A stretch of 64,000 nt of DNA, taken from Yersinia enterocolitica subsp. enterocolitica (GTDB taxonomy: Bacteria > Pseudomonadota > Gammaproteobacteria > Enterobacterales > Enterobacteriaceae). The notes beneath the pieces are model-generated. The model was not told where the DNA came from. It did not search any database and saw nothing but the letters and a program-made list of their open reading frames with translations. Location of the stretch: positions 1,116,001-1,180,000 of the forward strand of contig NZ_LR590469.1 of NCBI RefSeq assembly GCF_901472495.1. The letters are read 5' to 3'. A program made the position numbers and the translations under genes. Shown one piece after another: positions 53,051 to 62,746 of this stretch. The stretch's first letter is position 1, and every line of letters begins with the position of its first letter.

Positions 53051-54550
53051 TCACTCCACATTAGTACAAAACTCTTTCTGTACCCAAAGACTCACACTCC
53101 CCCCGTTAACTGGGAATGCGGCCTCGCCGCGATCATCAGTGGTTATAATGGCTGAATGATTACCGAGGAAATCAGCAAACTCTTTATTGGCTAAATCCTC
53201 CCCAAGCTGAATTGTTTTTTCATTTTCCGCGCCATTAGAAAGGACAACCACACAACCGGGCTCTTCCTCTGTTCCCGAACGAACGAACGCTATACAGTTT
53301 TTATCATCAAAATAGTCGATCTGCACACCATGTGCGAAACGTGTTCTGGCCTGAATTAACTTTTCCAACTCAGCAATAATGGGCATTTCTATCTGATAAA
53401 TTTCCCCGTCATCACCGGTATCTTCATAGCTGACGCCAAACAAATCAGGATAAAACACGCATGGGATGCCCTGCTCACGAATTAATATCAATGCATAGGC
53501 TAGTGGTTTAAACCAAGGCTCAACAGGCGCCTCCAGTGATTGCAGTGGCTGAGTGTCATGGTTTGCTACTAGGGTAATTGTATGCATTGGATCGGCTTCA
53601 ATTAATGTCCCACTGAACACTTGCGTGAGGTCAAAATCCTCGCCTTGATTTGAAGCTTCATGAAACTTGTGATGTAAAGCCACATCAAACAACATTGCTG
53701 AACCATCTACCCGTTCCAAATATTGCTGTAATTTTTCAATATTCGGAGACCAGTACTCTGCAATAATTAATAAATCATTATTTGCTTTATTTTGTACATG
53801 CTGAATCCATTGTTTGAAAAACCAGGCGGGAATATGTTTCACGGCATCCAGGCGAAAACCATCAATTGGCAATGTATCTAATAGCCATTCCCCCCAATAC
53901 ATTAACTCACCCATAACCGCGGGGTTGCGAAAATCGATATCGGCCCCCATCAGATAGTCAAAATTTCCTAACTCGTCATCAACCTCGGTATTCCAGCCTT
54001 CATCACTATAATCATTTATAATCTTGAAAATACCTTTATCTGTTGGGTCTTCAATATGATCAACACCACTAAAGCACTGTTTATCCCAGAGAAAAGATGA
54101 ATATGTTTCATTGCGACCCGGAAAAGTGAATCGAGTATAGGCCTGCGCATCGATAACCGCTTCATCAATTTCAGTACGGTTTTCAGGATTAACTTTATGG
54201 ACACTGACCGGCTCTTTTTCATCGGCCCCCATTTTATGATTAAAGACAACATCAAATAAGACCTTGATATCCATTTCCTTCAATCGATTAATCGCGTTCA
54301 ATAGCCCTTCTTTATCCCCGTATTTCGTCGCCCGGGTTCCTTTCTGATCAAATTCACCTAAATCAAATAAATCATAAGTGTCATACCCGACCGAATACCC
54401 TCCCGAAGCACCTTTATACGCAGGAGGTAACCAAACATAATTAATCCCGAGATGGCTAATATGTTCTGCTCGCTCAGCAACCTCCTGCCATAATTTACCT
54501 CCGTCAGGGTAATACCAATGGAAAAACTGAAAAATTGTGGCGTTTTTCAT
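53051..54550 (-). CDS. amyA: Cytoplasmic alpha-amylase (GH13)
   Basis: 499 residues without a signal peptide, like E. coli AmyA (495). GH13 barrel. Region I is DVVFNHKMGADE, region II GFRLDAVKHIPAWF (nucleophile Asp), region III LLIIAEYWSPN (acid/base Glu) and region IV TLVANHDTQPLQ (transition-state Asp). It opens FQFFHWYYPDGGKLWQEVAE. It hydrolyses alpha-1,4 glucans inside the cell. Transcribed leftward alone. Confidence 0.93.
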   Translation of the reverse strand: MKNATIFQFFHWYYPDGGKLWQEVAERAEHISHLGINYVWLPPAYKGASGGYSVGYDTYDLFDLGEFDQKGTRATKYGDKEGLLNAINRLKEMDIKVLFDVVFNHKMGADEKEPVSVHKVNPENRTEIDEAVIDAQAYTRFTFPGRNETYSSFLWDKQCFSGVDHIEDPTDKGIFKIINDYSDEGWNTEVDDELGNFDYLMGADIDFRNPAVMGELMYWGEWLLDTLPIDGFRLDAVKHIPAWFFKQWIQHVQNKANNDLLIIAEYWSPNIEKLQQYLERVDGSAMLFDVALHHKFHEASNQGEDFDLTQVFSGTLIEADPMHTITLVANHDTQPLQSLEAPVEPWFKPLAYALILIREQGIPCVFYPDLFGVSYEDTGDDGEIYQIEMPIIAELEKLIQARTRFAHGVQIDYFDDKNCIAFVRSGTEEEPGCVVVLSNGAENEKTIQLGEDLANKEFADFLGNHSAIITTDDRGEAAFPVNGGSVSLWVQKEFCTNVE

Positions 54551-54694
54551 AGGTTTAATAACTCCATTCTATTGTTTCTCTCATAGTATGGCCCACTTTA
54601 TAAAATTTGGACTGGCAATAAAGTAATAGACTGTGTATTTCTTTTACTGATGAGCTAATATGAGTCTCATTTGCCTGTCTATTAGGGAGTTTAA

Positions 54695-55023
54695 ATGAAT
54701 ATAGGGGATATCCCTTTCGGTACCACTGATTGGTCTACAGTGGATAAACCGAGCATAAAGGAGAGCAAGGCATTGCATATTGGAGAACTCAGAACTTTAG
54801 CAACATCCGAGTTCGTATGGTTGAATACAGCGCGGGATACATAGCGGACCATTGGTGTTCCAAAGGGCATATTTTACTGTGCCTTGATGGCGAATTGAGT
54901 ACTGAACTCGTTGATGGGCGTATTTTTATATTAAAAGCAGGTATGAGTTACCAGGTCGCAGACCATGCAGAAGCGCATCGCTCATCCACGATATCCGGTG
55001 CCAGGCTTTTTATTGTTGATTGA
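54695..55023 (+). pseudogene. DHCW-motif cupin protein gene, frameshifted
   Basis: From the ATG at 54695 (GGGAG upstream) one frame reads MNIGDIPFGTTDWSTVDK. The family continues in the neighbouring frame from 54748: TEHKGEQGIAYWRTQNFSNI, RVRMVEYSAGYIADHWCSKG and HILLCLDGELSTELVDG, ending GARLFIVD. The two are joined if one base is restored near 54746-54748, in the short A-run of GATAAACC. The intact length would be about 110 residues with the DHCW motif. As written the first frame stops soon after, so the gene is either mutated or the sequence has a one-base error. An internal start at 54817 would give only the C-terminal part. Confidence 0.8.
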
Positions 55024-55104
55024 TTTAAGGCACATTAAAAATATTATGACACTTTTATGTCAGCTAGCAGTCAGTCCTCGACTGTTAGCTGATACAACAC
55101 TTTC

Positions 55105-55602
55105 TTAACGCCCTTCAGGTAACGAATCAACCGGGTTATCCGGATATAAAGCTCGGATACGACGTCGGACAATTTCTACCTGGAATGCAGCTATGACTGC
55201 AATCATAATCAAGATTTCACCAAATCCACCTTGTTCAGTGGGTTGATTATAAAGGTACTGCAGTGTGCCGATAATCCATTTAGACCCAACAAGCAGTAAG
55301 AATAAAGTAATGGTTAGCGGTGTTCCTTTGCAAAAAATACGCCCATCAGGTTCACGCCAGATCTCTATAAGGCGACCTTGTAAAACACCGATGATAATAC
55401 TAAATAAAACACCACTACCTAAAACAACCCAGGAAGTCATTGTAGCTGGCATATATGTGCCACCCACTACCAGACCGACCATCCCATAGACCCAAGCCCA
55501 TTTAAAACGAGCTGGGCCTAACAATACCTCGTGACTGACCGACTGACGGTACAATGCAAAAAGTGTAAGCACCAGAATAATCAGTATTTGTACAGGAGTC
55601 AT
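55105..55602 (-). CDS. Multi-pass membrane protein, unrecognised
   Basis: 165 residues with five predicted membrane spans: TPVQILIILVLTLFALYRQ, WAWVYGMVGLVVGGTYMP, WVVLGSGVLFSIIIGVLQG, LTITLFLLLVGSKWIIGTLQ and EILIMIAVIAAFQVEIV. A conserved-looking loop GRLIEIWREPDGRIFCKG follows span 3, similar to DUF1453/CcdC-like proteins, but I cannot name it. The ATG at 55602 has GGAG six bases upstream. It is convergent with the cupin gene. Confidence 0.7.
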   Translation of the reverse strand: MTPVQILIILVLTLFALYRQSVSHEVLLGPARFKWAWVYGMVGLVVGGTYMPATMTSWVVLGSGVLFSIIIGVLQGRLIEIWREPDGRIFCKGTPLTITLFLLLVGSKWIIGTLQYLYNQPTEQGGFGEILIMIAVIAAFQVEIVRRRIRALYPDNPVDSLPEGR

Positions 55603-56005
55603 CGCTATCTCCTTCAAGAGAAGCATCCAGTCAGCGATAAAGCACCTTGGTTGACCATAATATCCAACTACACGGGCAATATAGGGATACCTTATCAGTC
55701 TTTGGAAATGTTAAAAAACTCTCAGTAAGGCCGGCAATGAATTGCCAACTCGAACTGTATAAAGTTTAGCCTATTTTTAGATGATTAGTAAGATAAGTCA
55801 TCGCTGCTATTTTAACTGGCACTTGTATTTAGCCGTTTTAACTCTTTGCTATTCTCAAAACAGCATTCACGCATCTCTGACATTAAGTATTCGAAACAAA
55901 ATAATACTCACAGATCTTACAGTCTTATTTAATAGCATCTTATTAGTGATAAGCTAGCGATGCTTTTTATGAACCAATAGGAACAACAATCAAAGAGGAC
56001 GATAC

Positions 56006-56740
56006 GTGACTCAAAATATTTATGATAATCAGGATTTTTTTTCAGGCTACGCCAAACTTAGCCGTTCAGTCAATGGATTAGACGGCGCACCAGAGTGGCC
56101 AGCCATTGGTAAAATTCTGCCGCCACTATCAGGGCGTAAAGTCGTTGACTTAGGTTGTGGCTATGGTTGGTTTTGCCGCTACGCTCGTTCACAAGGTGCG
56201 ACTGAGGTTTTAGGGTTGGATATTTCAGAGAAAATGTTAAATCGCGCGAAAGAAATGACATCTGAAAACAACATCCTTTATCGCCGGGAAGATTTGGAAA
56301 ATATTCAATTACCGCAACAAACCTTCCATTTAGCATATAGCTCTCTAACTTTACACTATATAAAAGCCCTTCCGGCCCTACTCACTGCTGTTTATGATGC
56401 TTTGCTTCCTGGTGGTAGTTTCATTTTTTCCGCAGAACACCCTATTTATACCGCACCAAAACAGCCGGGTTGGTTGATTGCAGATGATGGGCAAAAATCA
56501 TGGCCAGTAAATAGCTATCAAGCGGAAGGAGAACGAGTAACAAATTGGTTGGCTGAAGGTGTTATCAAGCAGCATAGGACATTAGGAACTTATATTAATC
56601 TTTTGGTAAAACATGGTTTTGTGATTACGCATTTAGACGAATGGGGCCCGACAACACAGCAAATTATAGATTGCCCGGCATTGGATGAAGAAAAAGAACG
56701 TCCAATGATATTTTTACTCTCCGCACATAAACCTGCATAA
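56006..56740 (+). CDS. Class I SAM-dependent methyltransferase
   Basis: 244 residues. SAM motif I is KVVDLGCGYGWFCRYARSQG, motif II contains VLGLDISEKMLNRAKE, and the later motif is FHLAYSSLTLHYIKALPALL then LLPGGSFIFSAEHPIYT. These are those of small-molecule methyltransferases of the UbiE/bioC-like group; the substrate cannot be told. It starts at a GTG with GAGG seven bases ahead. It is monocistronic. Confidence 0.83.
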   Translation: MTQNIYDNQDFFSGYAKLSRSVNGLDGAPEWPAIGKILPPLSGRKVVDLGCGYGWFCRYARSQGATEVLGLDISEKMLNRAKEMTSENNILYRREDLENIQLPQQTFHLAYSSLTLHYIKALPALLTAVYDALLPGGSFIFSAEHPIYTAPKQPGWLIADDGQKSWPVNSYQAEGERVTNWLAEGVIKQHRTLGTYINLLVKHGFVITHLDEWGPTTQQIIDCPALDEEKERPMIFLLSAHKPA

Positions 56741-56976
56741 AGTTAACTTTATTATTTATCAGTCATTCTAAATTAATTTCCGTTATTGGGGAGGCTAACT
56801 CCCCCGCGCCATTGCCATAAACTTAGCTATATGTATAGCCGTTAACACGCCCCAAAATAGTCCTCACGCCCAAATCTAGCACATCGATTTCACTTGATTT
56901 CCCTTAACGATTATTTGCAACAGTACCTATTTTCATACTATTGAACTTAATTCTTCTATTACAATCTCCGTGGTAT

Positions 56977-57741
56977 CTATCTATCGGGATAATGTTGTTC
57001 TATTGAATGTGCTGCATCACCAAGATCCCATTCAAAATTCGGAATAATTATGGAGCCAGGTTCGAGGATTTTTTGCGGAACATAATGGTTATAACGTTTA
57101 TTTTTGCAAAATTGTTTAAATTCGTAGAATGAATCGCAGTGTACTTTATGGTAAATGTTTCGCCGATAATCTTCAACCTCCTGCTCAGAGAGCGACAACC
57201 GCTGGGCGATAGTTTTATTATTTACATTTTGCAGCATAAAAAATACCACATCAAACTCTTCATCAGTAAAAAAATCATCCGGTTTTTCAATTAAAAATGT
57301 TAGAGGTGACCCTTGGTCGACATATTGTTCACTTGTGAAGAAATCCATTTTTTTTCCATGAAAAATAATACCCAAGCACTCTTTCTTACTATTTAAAAGT
57401 GGAAACTTATCGAAAAGATAAGGTTGTAGTTTTTGTTCGCGACCAAAATAATGCATCTCAATTGAAGACACTCGCTTTTTAGTTATCGCCGCTAGCAGCT
57501 CTTGCTCCCTGAATTGGGATGATAATTTTGCAAAAGAAGGATGAGGTAACTCGTTATCTAACAAACCTTTAATACAAAATTCTGGCGGAAAATTTAATAG
57601 TTCAATAAATGGATTGTTAGCGTACAAATAGTGTGAATCAAGATCTTTGAAACCCCAAACTTCATCACTACTCTCCCATAACAACATTAATTGTTGCGGA
57701 ATTTCGTCAGGAAGATGCAAATATTGGCTATTTTTACACAT
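56977..57741 (-). CDS. PAS-LuxR transcriptional regulator (intact copy)
   Basis: 254 residues. The N-terminal PAS-like domain contains LWESSDEVWGFKDLDSHYLY, ANNPFIELLNFPPEFCIKG and LLDNELPHPSF. A C-terminal LuxR-type HTH is FTDEEFDVVFFMLQNVNNKT then IAQRLSLSEQEVEDYRRNIY. It resembles the two damaged copies at 59322-60023 and 60101-60286. It is divergent from the permease gene at 57954, which it may regulate. The ligand is unknown. ATGAGGATC precedes the start. Confidence 0.82.
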   Translation of the reverse strand: MCKNSQYLHLPDEIPQQLMLLWESSDEVWGFKDLDSHYLYANNPFIELLNFPPEFCIKGLLDNELPHPSFAKLSSQFREQELLAAITKKRVSSIEMHYFGREQKLQPYLFDKFPLLNSKKECLGIIFHGKKMDFFTSEQYVDQGSPLTFLIEKPDDFFTDEEFDVVFFMLQNVNNKTIAQRLSLSEQEVEDYRRNIYHKVHCDSFYEFKQFCKNKRYNHYVPQKILEPGSIIIPNFEWDLGDAAHSIEQHYPDR

Positions 57742-57953
57742 ATGATCCTCATATTTAATATTTACATAATTATATTACAATATAAAACCCACCTACCCTA
57801 TATTAGATCTTAATGGGTGAAATATAACTTGCATTTTAAGCTTTGGCACGTTACTTATTCTGTGATCTTGTGGCAATATTTTTATTTAAAAATAGAACAC
57901 GGAATATCCATAAAAATATTATATATATTAATAAAATATAAGGAGAAGAATAA

Positions 57954-59237
57954 ATGAATGGACTCCACCTTCTCGGTGACGATTATTCTGTGAGTCGCTT
58001 ACCTGCATCTGCCAAATCAAGTTTTATTTCAGTGACTTTGGTCAGAGTGGGGGCAATAACTACATTAGCCCAATTTATGTTAGGTGCAACATTAGGGCAT
58101 GCAATGACATTTAACCAAGCGATGCTGGCAACCTTTTTAGGGAGTTTACTACTTCAATTTGTCAGCCTCGGACTCGGTATTGCAGGTGCGCGGGAGGGGT
58201 TATCAATCAGTCTACTGGCTCGTTGGTGTGGTTTTGGTCGTATCGGTTCGATTATTATCGGTTGTGGTATAGCGATTAGTCTTCTTGGGTGGTTCGGCAT
58301 ATTAAATGCAGTTTTTGCAGAGAGTTTGAATCACATGTTGGGAAATTTGATCAGTTTTAGTTGGGCTGCCGCTATCTCAGGGATAGGATTTACAATACTG
58401 GTTGCATTCGGATTCAAAGCGTTGAGCTTGACAGCAAAACTAGCCGTACCGCTCTTTTTTCTGGCTATTTTTTGGATTTCGTTAAATCTGCTAGCAGGAC
58501 ATAATATTGCTGATCTGGCTGTCGTCATCCCTACTGGAAAGCCTATTACTATTGCTGCTGGTGCTACGATGGTTGCTGGGGGATATATTGTCGGTGCATT
58601 AATGACACCAGATATTAGCCGCTATTGTAAAAATAGTCGGCATGTATTCTGGATGACAATGATCTGCATCTTGGTGGGTGAATTTATTATCAACGGTATC
58701 GCCATATTGATTGCGCATGCGCTTGACACTGACGATGTGGTAACAATTATGATCCAAACATCGGGATGGATCGGGTTGCTCACCGTTATTCTTGCTACCA
58801 TCAAGATAAATGACGTTTGTTTATATTCTTCATCGCTAGCCCTTACAAACGTGGTACATGGAATAACGGGTAACAGGTGGAGTCGAACTTGGCTGACGGT
58901 TTTACTCGGTATCGTTGGCACCATCTTATCAATGGCAGGGATTTTAGATAAGTTTACCGATTTTCTCACACTACTCGGTGTTGTATTTCCGCCAATATCA
59001 GGTGTCATGCTGGTAGACTACTATGTGTTACGTACCAACCGCCAATTGCTTGATGCCTCTCGCCAGACACAGACATTGCCTAAATCAACACCGCTAATTG
59101 GCTGGAAGGCTATCGTGGCTTGTGTTGTAGGAACTATCGGAGGTATGAATATTGATTATGGTATTCCGTCATTCAATTCATTAATCATTGCCAGTGCTGT
59201 TTATTGGATAATCTGTATTATAGATAAAAAAACATGA
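57954..59237 (+). CDS. NCS1-family purine/cytosine permease (CodB-like)
   Basis: 427 residues with about 12 membrane spans. It opens with a cytosolic stretch GDDYSVSRLPASAKSSFISV then TLVRVGAITTLAQFMLGATL, as in CodB. GAREGLSISLLARWCGFGRI, GGYIVGALMTPDISRYCKNS and GVVFPPISGVMLVDYYVLR are conserved family parts. It likely imports a nucleobase or related compound; no deaminase gene (codA) is nearby. AAGGAG lies nine bases ahead of the ATG. It is bracketed by PAS-LuxR genes. Confidence 0.88.
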   Translation: MNGLHLLGDDYSVSRLPASAKSSFISVTLVRVGAITTLAQFMLGATLGHAMTFNQAMLATFLGSLLLQFVSLGLGIAGAREGLSISLLARWCGFGRIGSIIIGCGIAISLLGWFGILNAVFAESLNHMLGNLISFSWAAAISGIGFTILVAFGFKALSLTAKLAVPLFFLAIFWISLNLLAGHNIADLAVVIPTGKPITIAAGATMVAGGYIVGALMTPDISRYCKNSRHVFWMTMICILVGEFIINGIAILIAHALDTDDVVTIMIQTSGWIGLLTVILATIKINDVCLYSSSLALTNVVHGITGNRWSRTWLTVLLGIVGTILSMAGILDKFTDFLTLLGVVFPPISGVMLVDYYVLRTNRQLLDASRQTQTLPKSTPLIGWKAIVACVVGTIGGMNIDYGIPSFNSLIIASAVYWIICIIDKKT

Positions 59238-59321
59238 TTTTATATTACAGCGTTGTTATATCTATTGAGTTAAAATTTCCATCCCCATAGAAGTTGTATA
59301 ACTTAAAAGGAGCTAAAAATC

Positions 59322-60023
59322 GTGAACAATATTAATCACAAAAATATAATGGATTTTAAGGGAATTGATGCTGGATCTTTCGGCTCACTATTATCATTTA
59401 TGGAAAACAATGAAGAACCGTGGGGTGTAAAAGATTGCGAATCTCGCTTTATGTATGCAAACAAAGCCACCCTAAAATTTAGCCAATTACCCATTAATTT
59501 TAGTATTGAAGGCCGATTAGACAATGAGTGTCCTGCTCAGTGGGCCTAATTTGCATCGGATTTACAAAGGCAAGATCGGGAAGTTGAAACAGCTAAGAAA
59601 CGTGTGGCTATGATTCAGACTTGCCTATGGGGCAAGGAACATACCCTTTGCGAAAAATACCCTCTGTTTGATAACGAAAAAAAATGTATCGGTACAATAT
59701 TTCATGTAACAAAATTCAATTTTATTTCTCTATATGACTTATTTAATAAGGAAATACCCCCTGTTCTGATAACAAAGCCCCCTACCAATAGTTTCACTAA
59801 AAAAGAACTTGAAGTGATATTTTACTTATTACAGTCGCTCAATGCTAAAGAAATAGCGACAAGACTAAACCTTTCTCACCGCACAATAACAAATAAATTG
59901 CAATTGATATACGAAAAGGCGAAAGTAAATTCGCTAAACGCTTTTAAGGAGTACTGTAAAGCCGAAGGCTTTAATCGCTATATCCCAGAATGGTTTATTA
60001 AGTCGGGATGTATATTTATTTAG
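59322..60023 (+). pseudogene. PAS-LuxR regulator interrupted by an in-frame stop
   Basis: A GTG at 59322 with AAGGAG nine bases ahead opens the frame MNNINHKNIMDFKGIDAGSF, with the PAS part NEEPWGVKDCESRFMYANKA and IEGRLDNECPAQWA. A TAA at 59547-59549 stops it. The same frame continues FASDLQRQDREVETAKKRVA and ends in a complete HTH, FTKKELEVIFYLLQSLNAKE then IATRLNLSHRTITNKLQLIY. Without the stop it would be 233 residues. An internal ATG at 59604 could give a 139-residue product with the HTH but without most of the PAS domain. Confidence 0.85.
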
Positions 60024-60100
60024 GTCTTATAAAATATTCTAACTGAAGAGCATAAAAAGTGTGGGCAATGCCGTCACGACAACACGACACGAACACTGGC

Positions 60101-60286
60101 TTAAATTGAATACATCTTCATAATAACAAAAAATCGCCCGTCAAAAGCATGTATTCCAATTGATGTTATACGGTCTTGCAATAGTTCTACTTTGCGGTCA
60201 TGCTGTTGAAAATCTGTTTGAAATTCAGCGGTAGGCGCTGGGAGTTCTCCGTCAAATCGTCCTTCAACGCAAAAATTTTTGTAATG
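60101..60286 (-). pseudogene. Remnant of a third PAS-LuxR regulator
   Basis: On the minus strand from 60286 the frame reads HYKNFCVEGRFDGELPAPTA, then EFQTDFQQHDRKVELLQDRI and TSIGIHAFDG. This aligns with the middle of the PAS region of the two neighbouring regulators (FCIKGLLDNELPHPS; IEGRLDNECPAQ then FASDLQRQDREVETAKKRV). There is a stop just upstream and no HTH downstream before the TAA at 60101. The remaining gap, 60024-60100 and 60287-60572, shows nothing recognisable. Confidence 0.65.
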
Positions 60287-60572
60287 TCAATAAGGTTTTG
60301 TATTTATTATTTGCATAAATAAACTTTGATTGATTATCTTCCCCCCAAGACTCAGAACTGAGTTTCCAAAAATGTATTAATAACTTGAGTGAGTCGTATA
60401 GATATTTACTTACTCACCTTTTAGTGTCGTAATTATATTTAAATCATTAATTAAACAAGTAATCATTCATCTTGTTTTCATCTTTAAGTCGTGATTGTTT
60501 AATTATTAAATAGCGGTTACCATCAGCTGTCCAGGTCATTTTTTTACTCTGCTAATAAAAAGGATGTTTGGC

Positions 60573-60959
60573 ATGATAATTTTTTCAAATTTTGGTGGTA
60601 ATAAAATAAAAGAAGACCACGTAGTGGGTATATCAATTATAGAAATGTTTAAGAAAAAGGGTTTACAGGCCTATGGTACAATAATTGATCAAGGGAAGTA
60701 TGTTGGCTGCCATAGTCATACTGAGGGTGAAGAATGGTATATTATCCTTTCGGGGGAGGGTTCTATTTGGACAGCAGATGTTATAGAGGGTATTTTAAAA
60801 AATCACCGAGAGGATAAATTTAGCAAAGGTTCTGTATTTTGTATTTATCCCAATACTGCCCATCAACTCACCGCGAAAACAACGGTAGAGTTCGTATTTT
60901 TATGTCCAGAATCGCATATTACCGATGACAGATATATGTTTGAAAATATTTTTAGGTAA
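60573..60959 (+). CDS. Cupin-fold protein, function unknown
   Basis: 128 residues from MIIFSNFGGNKIK, with AAGG nine bases upstream of this ATG. The first cupin motif is YVGCHSHTEGEEWYIILSGE (His, His, Glu metal ligands plus Gly) and the second KGSVFCIYPNTAHQLTAKTT (His). It is a single-domain cupin that could be a sugar-phosphate isomerase, dioxygenase or sensor; no assignment is possible. Low GC compared with the core genes. It lies between the regulator remnants and the prophage scar. Confidence 0.72.
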   Translation: MIIFSNFGGNKIKEDHVVGISIIEMFKKKGLQAYGTIIDQGKYVGCHSHTEGEEWYIILSGEGSIWTADVIEGILKNHREDKFSKGSVFCIYPNTAHQLTAKTTVEFVFLCPESHITDDRYMFENIFR

Positions 60960-61137
60960 TATGGGTAGATGGCCCACGCATAAAACTATTTTCCGGATAA
61001 GTGCGGCTTCGACTTTGCATGCCTGATAATTGTGTCACTGCCTGCTGTTGTGCCAGACCTTAACCAATTCAAATAAATAGCCTTTCTTAAAACCAACCGG
61101 ACAATAACACTCATCTCTTAACCACGGAGTTAAACGG

Positions 61138-61392
61138 ATGAGTGACTATCACCACGGCATACAGGTCATCGAAATCAACGACGGCACCCATGTCATTTCT
61201 ACTGTCTCAACCGCAATTGTCGGTATGGTCTGCACGACCAGCGATGCTGATGCGGTAACATTTCCACTCAATGAGCCAGTGTTAATTACCAATGCACAAA
61301 CGCCATCGCAAAAGCCGGTAAAAAAGGCACATTGGGCGTAGCATTACAGGCTATTGCTGACCAGTCGAAACCCGTCACTGTTATCGTGCGCT
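61138..61392 (+). pseudogene. P2-like tail sheath (gpFI) N-terminal fragment
   Basis: MSDYHHGIQVIEINDGTHVI then STVSTAIVGMVCTTSDADAV is the sheath N-terminus of P2-like phages. Around 61300 the frame shifts by one base, and the sheath sequence goes on as AIAKAGKKGTLGVALQAIAD then QSKPVTVIVR until about 61390. There it meets gpD sequence. About four fifths of the sheath is missing. Confidence 0.85.
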
Positions 61393-61851
61393 GGAGGCCC
61401 CAAAGCCGCAAAAGCAAAAAGTGAAGCCCCAGCGCAAACCCAAAGAACAGCATTTAAGGGCTTACAACCCCCCAAAGCGAAACCGGAAGCGAAGAAAAAA
61501 ACCACTAAAGAGTAGGAAACGCGCGAGGGTGAATATATGGTGGGCGAAGCGGATAACACGTTTACCCTGACGACAACTTATGCCGGCAAAGCGCAAGCCA
61601 TACGCGCTGCTCAGGCAAAATGGGATAAATTACAACGTGGTGTGGCGGAGTTTTCTATTACTTTGGCCATTGGCAGACCCGAGCTATACCCGGAAACCCC
61701 TGTCAAAGTGAAGGGATTTAAGTCAGTGATCGATAACCAGCCGTGGATAATTACTAAAGTTATTCATTCGCTCAATAATAGTGGTTATACGACAAACCTC
61801 GAACTTGAAGTTCTACTATCAGATATAAACCATGGAGCCATTGATAGATAA
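61393..61851 (+). pseudogene. P2-like gpD (late control/tail protein) C-terminal fragment
   Basis: In one frame from 61393 comes GGPKAAKAKSEAPAQTQRTA, then a TAG at 61513-61515, then GEADNTFTLTTTYAGKAQAI, FSITLAIGRPELYPETPVKV and GYTTNLELEVLLSDI. The last part is typical of the gpD C-terminus. The N-terminal two thirds is lost and the TAG breaks what remains. An ATG at 61537 could give a 104-residue peptide. Genes FII, E, T and U, normally between FI and D, are absent. Confidence 0.8.
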
Positions 61852-61934
61852 CTTATTGAATATAAACAGATTGTTTATTCATTTGAATAATTTAAAATAG
61901 TCAATAAGCTCAAATGAACGTTGAGGTGTTTATT

Positions 61935-62153
61935 ATGATGCGATGCCCTATTTGCCGTTGCACAGCACATACTCGATCCAGTCGTGAAATATCTGCCGAA
62001 ACTAAAGAGAGATATAATCAGTGTACCAATATTAATTGCGGACACACCTTTATTACAATGGAAACATTTATTCGCTCTATTATGACTCCGGGTGTTATTA
62101 ATAAAGTTCCGCCACATTCAACGGCTCAAGGGCAATCAATGCTCAATTTCTAA
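61935..62153 (+). CDS. ogr: Ogr/Delta-family phage late-gene activator
   Basis: 72 residues from MMRCPICRCTAHTRSSREIS. The zinc-binding cysteines CPIC and CTNINCGHTFITMETF fit the Ogr/Delta family, which activates P2-type late promoters. GAGG is about eight bases ahead of the ATG. It appears intact and lies after gpD, as in P2. With no late genes left it could only act on another prophage or satellite. Confidence 0.85.
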   Translation: MMRCPICRCTAHTRSSREISAETKERYNQCTNINCGHTFITMETFIRSIMTPGVINKVPPHSTAQGQSMLNF

Positions 62154-62176
62154 TTATATTATTTGGCTAAAAAATA

Positions 62177-62199
62177 ACCTGCGAACTCGCGGGTTTTTT
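62177..62199 (+). terminator. Rho-independent terminator after ogr
   Basis: CCTGCG and CGCGGG (one G-T pair) form a stem around AACT, followed by TTTTTT. It lies 24 bases after the ogr stop. Confidence 0.75.
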
Positions 62200-62307
62200 A
62201 GCGTCAAAATATCACTATCGCCACAGATTTCTGTCGCCATTTTGGCGCCACTACTTTTGGGAAGTTTAAATGAGGGATTTGTAATTCATTGATATTTCTG
62301 GGTTTGT

Positions 62308-62383
<76 letters not shown>

Positions 62384-62746
62384 AACGGGGATAATTATTC
62401 TCCTGTTGGCCTTAGCTGTCAAACACTTCATCGGATTTTTCTTTTTATACTGGGTGATATTCATCGCTGTGGATTAATTATCCATCTGGTAGTTACGATT
62501 ATTGTTAGTTATGTAACTTCATGTTGTAATTCCATGCGCTGTGATGAACTTAACAAAATTCAGTGTGTGAAATATAAACACTGGAAAACGAGGCGTATTG
62601 TGTAATTATTGTTGCGAAGATATTAAATAATTCAAAAATTGTATTTAAAGCATGCAAAAAAGCCAAAGACAGACAGGGTAAGACCAAAGAGCCAACATAG
62701 AGCTCAACAACTTCACCAATAAATACAGGAAGAGGGAATGGGAAAG
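62384..62746. other. Gap between tRNA-Lys and cycA
   Basis: About 360 bp, AT-rich. It should hold the promoters of the leftward tRNA and of cycA. No gene, repeat or clear operator is recognised. Confidence 0.35.

Noticed and set aside
61537..61851. gpD fragment considered as an independent small gene
   Set aside because: The same frame extends upstream through gpD-like sequence broken by a TAG; it is the tail of a decayed gene, with no convincing ribosome site.
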